From Brumimicrobium salinarum (GTDB taxonomy: Bacteria; Bacteroidota; Bacteroidia; Flavobacteriales_D; Crocinitomicaceae), in NCBI RefSeq assembly GCF_002844555.1, contig NZ_PJNI01000014.1, positions 1-64,000 of the forward strand: 64,000 nt of DNA. Direction: 5' to 3'. The position numbers and the translations under genes were made by a program. A model generated the notes under the pieces. It worked only from the letters and a program-made list of their open reading frames with translations, was not told the DNA's origin and ran no database searches. Shown here piece by piece: positions 1 to 6,386 of this stretch; the stretch's first letter is position 1, and the number at the start of each line of letters is the position of its first letter.

Positions 1-33
1 ATGTTTAGGGTAGAACCTTCACGTGTAGTTTAG

Positions 34-174
34 CTATGCTGCTTCTTCGTGGTCAGAAATGGCCCGCAGCTTTTGTAAGGATATGGTTCTTCCGTAATGC
101 TTTGCGATCATGCGGAGGCAAGTTGGACCACAGTCCATTGCGTCGGGTTGTTTGTAGAACTTAAATCCTCCCAT
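34..174 (-). pseudogene. C39 peptidase-containing ABC exporter, N-terminal part, disrupted
   Basis: Read on the minus strand from ATG at 174, this gives 46 residues that match the start of the C39 (bacteriocin-processing) peptidase domain of peptidase-containing ABC transporters. The catalytic Cys lies in DCGPTCLRMIAKHYG, preceded by the usual YKQPDAMD. In this family the domain cleaves double-glycine leaders as the peptide is exported, which fits the GG-leader precursors upstream. The frame ends at TAG (34-36), just where the conserved TREG motif should follow. ACT-ACA-CGT-GAA-GGT is present further on but in another frame. The spacing suggests about 22 extra bases between 'ISE' and 'TTREG'. 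The rest of the gene would lie left of the window. It starts 71 bp after the esterase stop, so it is probably the last gene of the RiPP operon. Confidence 0.65.
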
Positions 175-245
175 TACCCATATAAATATAAATTCAACAC
201 AGTGTAACTTTTACTTTTAGTCATCAGTATGCTTAGCATTTTCTT

Positions 246-1388
246 TTACAGTTTCCCCTTCACACGAATAATATCCTCCTTGTAAGGACTAAAATCAAAA
301 ATAGCATCTTCATCTACCATTAGTTTATATCCTCTTTCATAATTAAGAAGAGCTTTTCGATAGTTTTTCTTTTCTTCATAATACAACCCTTTGTAAAAAT
401 ATAGTTGCCATATTTCCGAATCTATATTTAAGTGTTCATTACAATAGGGAATTATGTCTTCTAAATCTCCCCATCGCTCAATGAATATAGGAGCTCTTAT
501 AATATCGCTCCTGCGATAATTTAATTTAATACCATACACTTTTTCAATATTAGAATAATAGTTTTCAAGAAAACCTGATTCACCTTTTATACTTTTAAAC
601 AGTTTTTTAGCTTTTCGTATAGAATACCTATCTAGTTCCTGTAATTCATAAAAAACATGAATCAATCCGTTCTGAACGGATTGAGGAATGACAGTTGTAT
701 GTGTGGTATTCTTTATACGCTCAATTTTATATGAGATCTTAGAAAGTTTATCTCGTTTCGGAATAGACTTAAATGATTTCTCATGTCCACTCAAGTCATC
801 TTTTGCATACGAAAAGTATAACCTTAAATCCTTATTGATTTTTTTGTATGCACTATTAATATTAACCAAAGTACTATCTGTTGCCATAGGGCTAATAGAT
901 ACAAGCGCATCTACATATTCGGGATTCTTCGTTATTAAATTATTCCAAAACAGAGCTGTAAGTGAGTGACCGACTGCCACACGATAACTACTCTTAGGAT
1001 AAATTGAGTCAATCATCGGAAAAAACTCTTCAACAAGAAACCTCCTGGTTAAATCGCTATTCTTACCAAAACTTCCATTCGGATTAGTTGCAAAGTCTTT
1101 CCATCTATCATCACTTTCTATTTCTATAACAATTGCGTTTATACTTCTCCCAAATTTGGCATTCACCTGATTAATACCATACGTCATTGCCCCTAAACCA
1201 TCCAGAGTATAAATTATAGGTGAACTTTGATTTATTATTCCAGTTGGTTTATAAATCTTGTACCCTCGTGTTTGATTCAATATCTTTGAATCTATACTTA
1301 ATTCCTGAGAATTAGCATTTGCTTGTGACATCAATAGAATGAGACTTAATAACAACAACCTAGTTCCATACATTTTTGAAAGGATCAT
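246..1388 (-). CDS. Secreted alpha/beta-hydrolase esterase (IroE/Fes-like) with TPR-like tail
   Basis: A 380-residue protein with an N-terminal signal peptide (LLLLSLILLMSQANA), so probably periplasmic. Residues about 45-250 resemble the putative esterase family that includes enterochelin esterase IroE: a YTLDG strand, the nucleophile elbow GHSLTALF with the expected catalytic Ser, and a late TTHTT region that could supply the His. The C-terminal 100 residues include a TPR-like helix pair (YFYKGLYYEEKKNYRKALL). The start overlaps the end of the SPASM gene by 29 bp, or 14 bp if Met6 at 1373 is used, so the two are translationally linked. The substrate is unknown. Inference only: in a cluster that may make ester-linked peptides, it could cleave those esters for processing or self-protection. 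Confidence 0.7.
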   Translation of the reverse strand: MILSKMYGTRLLLLSLILLMSQANANSQELSIDSKILNQTRGYKIYKPTGIINQSSPIIYTLDGLGAMTYGINQVNAKFGRSINAIVIEIESDDRWKDFATNPNGSFGKNSDLTRRFLVEEFFPMIDSIYPKSSYRVAVGHSLTALFWNNLITKNPEYVDALVSISPMATDSTLVNINSAYKKINKDLRLYFSYAKDDLSGHEKSFKSIPKRDKLSKISYKIERIKNTTHTTVIPQSVQNGLIHVFYELQELDRYSIRKAKKLFKSIKGESGFLENYYSNIEKVYGIKLNYRRSDIIRAPIFIERWGDLEDIIPYCNEHLNIDSEIWQLYFYKGLYYEEKKNYRKALLNYERGYKLMVDEDAIFDFSPYKEDIIRVKGKL

Positions 1389-2394
1389 AATTACATTTTT
1401 CTGGTTTACCTAAACGTTCATTATCTGTTGTATAAGCTCTACAATCAGAGCAAATATCTCTAAATTCGCAGACTTTGCAAACTTTTATATTTGCTTTGCC
1501 AATTTCCCCCATTGATTTAAATTCTCTACTTGATACTATAGAGTCTAAATCTTTTATGTTGCTTATATTACCATAAACTTCTTTTGTAGATGGGCAATTC
1601 TTGATAGAACCATTTATATCTACTCCTATTTTTCGATTCAAACAAGAGTTGAAATCAACTGCTGAATTATGCTTTTCAAGACTCCTATTGAATGTTGCGT
1701 AGAATGGATTAATTACACCACAGTGAGAATCATCTTTGATGATGTCCGAAATCATACATATATTACCCATGTTTGATCTTTCTACCTCGCTAGTCCTTCT
1801 AATGACTTTATTATCAGGTGAACTATATACAACTAAATTCCTGATTTTGGGAAACATCAATGGTAACATCTCTAAATATTTAAACGACATATAAGAATCA
1901 TAATGAATAATATACTCAACTGTTTCTATATGGTCATTTTTCTCAGTTTTTAAAAGTATATCTGTAATGAATTCCTGTGAAAATCGTGAAAAAAAACGAA
2001 ATTGAAAATGTTTACAGTTTGTATAAGATATTAAATTTATTGCATTAAGAATACTATAATCTGAGGTTTCATTATAATCAATAATACAATTGTCTATACT
2101 ATAAGGTGAGTTAATTGATTTGTCAATTTTAGGGAATTTACTTGGGTTATTCGTAAAAAAAGCCAATTCATTATTTTTTAGAAAATTCATGTTCTCAGTT
2201 AATATCTCTTGACTCTCTTGATCATACTCGCTTAACACATCTTGAACCGGCCGATTTTCGCATGTCTCTAAAAAATCATATAGGTCATTGGAAATCGTGA
2301 ATATGTGATTTCTTTGAACATCCGTAATTAGACTTCTATTAACACCTTTTGTTTTCAGACTAGAAGAAAATAATATGAAATAATCCTGCATCAA
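1360..2394 (-). CDS. gwsS: Grasp-with-spasm system SPASM-domain peptide maturase (GwsS-like)
   Basis: This 344-residue protein has a C-terminal SPASM domain: CLNRKIGVDINGSIKNCP, then KVCKVCEFRDICSDC and a last Cys in KCNYDP. These cysteines would bind auxiliary Fe-S clusters. No CxxxCxxC radical-SAM motif is visible in the N-terminal part, which matches the SPASM partner of the Bacteroidota grasp-with-spasm peptide system rather than a true radical-SAM enzyme. The gene next door encodes the matching ATP-grasp, and the precursors have GG leaders, so the assignment rests on both domain and context. Its start overlaps the 78-residue gene by 4 bp (ATGA). The exact chemistry of this family is not settled; a role in binding or positioning the precursor is inference. 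Confidence 0.8.
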   Translation of the reverse strand: MMQDYFILFSSSLKTKGVNRSLITDVQRNHIFTISNDLYDFLETCENRPVQDVLSEYDQESQEILTENMNFLKNNELAFFTNNPSKFPKIDKSINSPYSIDNCIIDYNETSDYSILNAINLISYTNCKHFQFRFFSRFSQEFITDILLKTEKNDHIETVEYIIHYDSYMSFKYLEMLPLMFPKIRNLVVYSSPDNKVIRRTSEVERSNMGNICMISDIIKDDSHCGVINPFYATFNRSLEKHNSAVDFNSCLNRKIGVDINGSIKNCPSTKEVYGNISNIKDLDSIVSSREFKSMGEIGKANIKVCKVCEFRDICSDCRAYTTDNERLGKPEKCNYDPFKNVWN

Positions 2395-2627
2395 TCTTTT
2401 AGTTTATCAAGTGAATAAATCTTCGAAATCAATTGATTTGTTCCCGACAAGTAGTGTTTACAAGTCATATACATCTTGTTTTTCCTTGGAGAATAGAATT
2501 TATCTAAAGGATAATCTGTAGAAGTATTTTCTTCCCCTAAGTGAACATAATTTACCGTTTTAAAAAATAGAGGTAACTTTTCTCCCTCCTTTTTGGGTAT
2601 TCTTGTTTTTATATTAATTTTTTCCAT
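2391..2627 (-). CDS. Small unknown protein between gwsG and gwsS
   Basis: A 78-residue basic protein (starts MEKINIKTRIPKKEGEKLP) with no signal peptide, membrane segment or motif that I recognise. It overlaps the end of the ATP-grasp gene by 14 bp and the start of the SPASM gene by 4 bp, which is good evidence that it is a real, co-translated member of the operon. A role as adaptor or leader-recognition subunit is possible, but nothing in the sequence shows it. Confidence 0.6.
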   Translation of the reverse strand: MEKINIKTRIPKKEGEKLPLFFKTVNYVHLGEENTSTDYPLDKFYSPRKNKMYMTCKHYLSGTNQLISKIYSLDKLKD

Positions 2628-3623
2628 AAGCTAAGTACTCTGCGATTTTCTGTTCCAATTTATAATTACAAGGCACCGATGTCATACCAAATTGACCAAC
2701 TGGATTTGCCTCTAAAAAATAATAAACACCATCCTTACCTAGGATAATATCTATACTTGCTGTTTCTAGTGTAAGTTCATTCATAAGTTTTAAGAGTTTT
2801 TCCTCAACCTCATCAGGTAAAGTGTAAGGGATAGTTCTATTTGGCTTCTCATCATTATAAACTCTAAAATCAACCTCTGTTTGACTATCTAATTGAGAAA
2901 AAATAGCCATTGAATAAAATTTGTCAATTAAAAAAAGGTTCGAATCTCAATGTCTTTTACTATTTCTTCCTGTAACAGCGAAGGCATGAAGGTATCTGCC
3001 ATTCCGTTGATATCATTCAGTGATATTCGTTCTACGAAAGATGTAAATACTCTATTGGAATCATCATAAAAAAGTGGGTTTTCATGAATTGCCTTCCCTA
3101 TAACCTTTCCATCACAGGATTTATAAAAATCCAGAGCTTGTTTCCTATCTGTGCAAATTATATATCTGGGGATATTTACACCCAATTTGTAGGCAAGATC
3201 TAAAACATCTAATTTATTTAGCGTTCCTGTTTCCCTTCTACCCAAAATATTAACATTTTTCAACCTACCTAACTTTTTGTAAAAGGTATTCAACAAAGCT
3301 CTATTTTCAAGACGTAAAGAATCTTTCAATTGATCTGGAGCATCCCCCCCTAAACCTTCAAAAGATAGACCATTTACATCAATGGTTAGAGGAAAACCAC
3401 CTCTTCTATACCATACAGCTGTCAAGTCCGATAAATAAATCTTCGTTTTATCATGTTGAAAACTATACTGAGGTTCTTGAAAAACCTCTGAATAGTCAAT
3501 ACAAACCTTAAAACTCACATCATCATCCATGTTCACTCTGTAATAATCCACAGAATAATGGATTAACCAATCTATTACGTCATTAGTCGAGGGATCGAAA
3601 TTTTCACTTATTATTAGAACCAT
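2614..3623 (-). CDS. gwsG: Grasp-with-spasm ATP-grasp peptide ligase (GwsG-like), frameshifted as read
   Basis: Two reading frames together make one ATP-grasp ligase of about 336 residues, related to graspetide (microviridin-type) ligases, which use ATP to form ester or amide links between side chains of a precursor. The first frame (3623-2928) runs from MVLIISENFDPSTNDV to LLQEEIVKDIEIRTFF and then stops. The second begins at once with FYSMAIFSQLDSQTEVDFR and contains the metal/ATP-binding end of the fold (TASIDIILGKDGVYYFLEANPVGQ). The break is at a run of seven T (plus-strand A7, 2930-2936): an eighth T restores TFFLIDKFYSMA. Total length 1010 = 3n-1 fits one missing base. A -1 slip on this run, or transcriptional slippage, would also give the full protein. 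Confidence 0.8.
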
Positions 3624-3638
3624 AAAATACTTAACTCA

Positions 3639-3776
3639 TTAATACATTTTCAGACGAGATAAAATAGAATTCATAACATCTATTCTCTTTAGATCTTTAT
3701 ATTCGTACTTTTCAATAATTGTTACTTTAAAACTAACAACCTCTTTTAAAGCTTTTAGCAATACAGGTTGAGTCAA
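3639..3776 (-). other. Possible small ORF between precursor and ATP-grasp genes
   Basis: An open frame of about 45 codons using a TTG start at 3776, ending SILSRLKMY. It fills much of the 192-bp gap between the precursor and gwsG and has a protein-like mix of residues (KEVVSFKVTIIEKYEYKD). There is no ATG start and I recognise no family. It could be a remnant, a frameshifted gene of which only the end remains, or chance. Confidence 0.2.
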
Positions 3777-3815
3777 ACTGTCTAATAGAGTTCAACACAC
3801 TACTTTTTAAGTAGA

Positions 3816-4007
3816 CTATATTGTCTCATCATCGGGTAAGGCTGAATCTGATACAGAATCTTTATCATACCAGCAACTTTTCGTAACTGTCTTGTATGTA
3901 GCTGTTGGACGCGATATTGATGTATGACTTCCTCCAATTAATTGATTCATTTTATCAAATTGCTTATCATTGAATCTTTTAACTCCCATCTTTTTAACAC
4001 TTTTCAT
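3816..4007 (-). CDS. gwsP: Grasp-with-spasm RiPP precursor peptide 1
   Basis: A 63-residue peptide. The leader (MKSVKKMGVKRFNDKQFDKM) ends in MNQLIGG, a double-Gly export site of the kind cut by C39 peptidase exporters. The core after GG is rich in Ser/Thr/Lys in its first half (SHTSISRPTATYKTVTKS) and in Asp/Glu in its second half (WYDKDS, then DSALPDDETI). That is what is expected for a graspetide in which hydroxyl or amine side chains are joined to carboxylates. It shares its leader and TKxxW[YF]DKDS with the second precursor. It is 192 bp upstream of gwsG on the same strand. Confidence 0.8.
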   Translation of the reverse strand: MKSVKKMGVKRFNDKQFDKMNQLIGGSHTSISRPTATYKTVTKSCWYDKDSVSDSALPDDETI

Positions 4008-4043
4008 AATTTTTATATTTTATTATTAAAATTTTTAGTCTAG

Positions 4044-4085
4044 AAAAAAAGTAGAATTAAACTCCATATAGGAGTTCAATTCTAC
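4044..4085 (-). terminator. Strong hairpin terminator between the two precursor genes
   Basis: On the minus strand a 15-bp stem with one G-T pair (GTAGAATTGAACTCC ... GGAGTTTAATTCTAC) and a 5-base loop is followed by seven T. It lies 18 bp after the stop of precursor 2 and about 37 bp before the start of precursor 1. It should make transcripts of precursor 2 mostly end here, with read-through, or a promoter in the short gap, serving the rest. Confidence 0.8.
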
Positions 4086-4102
4086 ACACTTAACTAAATA
4101 GC

Positions 4103-4287
4103 TTAACGAACTTCTTCACAAAGACACTCGTTTTGCGAATCTTTATCAAACCATCCTTCTTTCGTCGAATATTTCGAGGTAGACGTTCTGAACAATCCTG
4201 GTCCAGCAGCTCCTCCAACTAATTCATTCATTTTGTCAAATTCTTTTTCGTTGAATCTTTCGATTCCTTCTTTTTAACACTTTTCAT
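4103..4287 (-). CDS. gwsP: Grasp-with-spasm RiPP precursor peptide 2, frameshifted as read
   Basis: As read, translation from ATG at 4287 stops after about 19 codons. Adding one A to the A5 run (plus-strand T5, 4271-4275) restores a 61-residue paralogue of precursor 1: leader MKSVKKEGIERFNEKEFDKM, then MNELVGG, then a core with TSTSKYSTKEGWFDKDS and a cysteine-containing acidic tail (NECLCEEVR). Length 185 = 3n-1 fits one missing base. The leader is closely similar to precursor 1, but the core differs except for TKxxW[YF]DKDS. It is either a functional second precursor hidden by a sequencing indel or a recent pseudogene. Confidence 0.7.
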
Positions 4288-4413
4288 AATAATAAATTTT
4301 AAACCTACATTAAAACTTAGTTATCTTTGTAACTGCATGTAGGTAACTACAATTACTTAGATTGCGTAAAATGTATCCCTTCTGACAAATTGATTATTTA
4401 CGTCTATATAAAG

Positions 4414-4436
4414 AGCGTGTGTCAGCACGCTTTTTT
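4414..4436 (+). terminator. Hairpin plus T-tract, orphan terminator
   Basis: AGCGTG-TGTCAG-CACGCT followed by TTTTTT forms a 6-bp GC-rich stem in the plus orientation. No plus-strand gene lies upstream in this gap. A TATCTTTG box at 4322-4329 on the same strand lies about 90 bp upstream, so the pair could bound a small RNA. No matching -33 TTG is seen. Confidence 0.45.
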
Positions 4437-4561
4437 ATATTTCACAATCCTCCTCAAAAAAAACACAACTCCACCTTATGCGCAGTCAGTTGATTTATAA
4501 ACTCCTTGATTTGTTTTGCTGAATCAAATTTGTGACATTTCAAAATATGCACCTAATAAAA

Positions 4562-4586
4562 ACGCCGTATTTTAGGCGTATTTTTC
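4562..4586. terminator. Short hairpin with T-rich flanks on both sides
   Basis: ACGCC-gtatttta-GGCGT has T-rich sequence after it on the plus strand and TTTTTATT after it on the minus strand. It could end transcripts from either side, but the stem is only 5 bp. Confidence 0.35.
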
Positions 4587-4595
4587 ATTTTTGCG

Positions 4596-4743
4596 TCTAC
4601 GTCTTTATCTACGTCCATCTACGTCTTTTTATGTAAATAGCCTATTTTACTGGTGTTTTAGACGTACGTCTTTTTTTTAGACTTTTGTTTGAGTAGTGTT
4701 GAAAAAAGTGTTTTTTTGCAATAAAAAAATGCTCATCTACGTC
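4596..4743. repeat. Repeated TCTACGTC motif in the gene-free gap
   Basis: TCTACGTC occurs at 4596, 4608, 4618 and 4736, with related ACGTACGTC at 4662-4670. The first three are spaced 12 and 10 bases apart. No gene overlaps them. They could be operator-like sites or simple-sequence decay; the rest of 4290-5030 holds only the hairpins and the C39 remnant listed. Confidence 0.4.
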
Positions 4744-4855
4744 TTTTTTGTCATAGAAAGACAAGTTTAAGGTGGAGATTTGGGTGAGTTTTTAGTTCTT
4801 TTTGGTGTTTTTTTGATGTTTTGAAGAAATGGGAGGTGGGTTTTTTAGGGGATAG

Positions 4856-4925
4856 TATTTTTTGTATGGATATTTTGCGTCCGTAATGCTTTGCACCGTC
4901 GAAGGCAGTAACGAAGTTACTTTTT
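4856..4925 (-). pseudogene. Decayed fragment of a C39 peptidase domain
   Basis: The minus strand encodes AKHYGRKISIQKI, nearly the same as AKHYGRTISLQKL in the C39 domain at the left edge (34-174). At DNA level the two share an exact 15-base block (GCAAAGCATTACGGA) and about 30 of 38 positions around it. Upstream, ACTGCCTTCGA lines up with ACTTGCCTCCGC of the other copy but with one base lost, so the Cys motif is out of frame. The 63-residue open frame over this stretch is therefore not a gene but the remains of an exporter. Confidence 0.6.
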
Positions 4926-5031
4926 AAACTTTCAAATGACACACTTTTCTGAACACACTCAACGGATAAATTAGAAAACTACTTTTTAGATATTGGCAGG
5001 ATAATTTTTTTCAATTTATTATTTAAGCCCA

Positions 5032-5068
5032 CAAAAAAAGGAACATCTCTCGACATTCCTTTTTTTAA
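5032..5068 (-). terminator. Terminator after odhB
   Basis: AAAAAAAGGAA ... TTCCTTTTTTT forms an inverted repeat around a 13-base loop, 20 bp after the odhB stop. It works in the minus orientation and could also act on the plus strand. Confidence 0.7.
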
Positions 5069-5087
5069 ATATGCTTATTCGTTCTAA

Positions 5088-6368
5088 TTATAGACCCAAC
5101 AAAACTTCGTAAGGATCCTTACCTCCAAAGATCATTCTCTCCGGATTCTCCAACATTTCCTTAACTTTCACTAAGAAACTTACAGATTCCTTTCCATCGA
5201 TAATACGGTGGTCATAAGAAAGTGCTAAATACATCATCGGACGAATTTCAACCTTTCCATCAATAGCTACAGGACGCTCAACGATATTGTGCATTCCAAG
5301 AATAGCAGATTGCGGTGGGTTAATAATTGGTGTTGACATCATCGAACCGAATACTCCTCCATTGGTAATCGTAAATGTTCCTCCAGTCATTTCATCTGGC
5401 GTAATTTTACCATCACGTGCTTTAATCGCTAATCGTTTAATTTCAGCTTCAATTTCAGCCAAAGTCATCTGCTCTGCGTTACGCACAACAGGAACCATTA
5501 ACCCTTTTGGAGAGGAAACTGCAATTCCGATATCTGCATAATCATGCATGATCATTTCTTTTCCTTCGATTTGCGCATTCACAGAAGGGAACAAGTTCAA
5601 GGCTTCAGTTACCGCTTTGGTGAAGAAAGACATAAATCCTAAATTCACATCGTGGTGTTCCTTGAACATTTTTTTGTATTTCGTTCTCAAGTCCATGATT
5701 GGCTTCATGTCTACCTCGTTGAACGTTGTTAACATCGCTGTTTCACTTTTTACAGCAACTAAACGTTCAGCAACCTTACGGCGTAACATTGACATTTTCT
5801 TAGGATTTTTGTCGCGTGTTCCACCCCAGCCTGAAGTAGATTCAGCATCAAATCCAGCAGCCATTGCATCAACAACATCTTGTTTTGTAATGCGGCCATC
5901 TTTTCCTGTTCCTGAAACCTGTTTAGCAGAAACATTGTTTTCCTTCATTATTTTTGAAGCTGCAGGAGAAGCAGTTCCAGTAGCATAAGTTTCTTTTGAT
6001 TGCCCTTTCGAACCTTCATCTTTTTGCTCTTTTTCCTCCTTTTTATCTTCCTTCTTGTCTTCTTTTACTTCCTTGGCATCGTCTTCTTTTTTATCCGCTT
6101 TTGGCTCCTCTTTTTTCTCAGGTGCTTCAGCCGATGTATCAATATGACAAACCACTTGTCCAACCTCAACAGTATCTCCCTCTTCAGCTTTTAAAGTAAT
6201 TGTTCCCGCCGCTTCGGCTGGTAACTCTAAAGTTGCTTTGTCAGAATCAACTTCTGCTATAGTTTGGTCTTTTTCTACGTAATCTCCATCAGCCACAAGC
6301 CATTCAGCGATCTCAACTTCTGAAATCGATTCTCCTGGACTTGGTACTTTCATTTCTACTACTGACAT
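5088..6368 (-). CDS. odhB: 2-oxoglutarate dehydrogenase E2, dihydrolipoyllysine succinyltransferase
   Basis: The 426-residue E2 subunit transfers succinyl groups from the lipoyl arm to CoA in the TCA cycle. The N-terminal lipoyl domain (residues 1-80) has the lipoylated Lys in [12 protein letters not shown] Lys/Glu-rich hinge follows (about 85-125), then the peripheral subunit-binding domain ([19 protein letters not shown], about 132-165). The catalytic domain ends with SYDHRIIDG, which carries the active-site His and Asp. The length is normal for the family. It starts 18 bp after the E1 gene, so both are one operon, and a terminator follows. The E3 subunit is not in the window. Confidence 0.96.
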   Translation of the reverse strand: MSVVEMKVPSPGESISEVEIAEWLVADGDYVEKDQTIAEVDSDKATLELPAEAAGTITLKAEEGDTVEVGQVVCHIDTSAEAPEKKEEPKADKKEDDAKEVKEDKKEDKKEEKEQKDEGSKGQSKETYATGTASPAASKIMKENNVSAKQVSGTGKDGRITKQDVVDAMAAGFDAESTSGWGGTRDKNPKKMSMLRRKVAERLVAVKSETAMLTTFNEVDMKPIMDLRTKYKKMFKEHHDVNLGFMSFFTKAVTEALNLFPSVNAQIEGKEMIMHDYADIGIAVSSPKGLMVPVVRNAEQMTLAEIEAEIKRLAIKARDGKITPDEMTGGTFTITNGGVFGSMMSTPIINPPQSAILGMHNIVERPVAIDGKVEIRPMMYLALSYDHRIIDGKESVSFLVKVKEMLENPERMIFGGKDPYEVLLGL

Positions 6369-6386
6369 CTGTTCTCTTTATTAATT

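Noticed and set aside
246-4287. Recent horizontal transfer of the RiPP cluster
   Set aside because: Base composition looks like the rest of the window by eye and no integrase, tRNA junction or direct repeats bound the cluster; a composition calculation would be needed.
4751-4942. A 63-codon minus-strand open frame
   Set aside because: Its only recognisable part is the decayed C39 fragment; the rest is low-complexity and the Cys motif is out of frame.
5287-6199. Plus-strand open frames across odhB
   Set aside because: They are antisense to strongly conserved odhB sequence, including the Lys/Glu-rich hinge, which reads as hydrophobic on the other strand.
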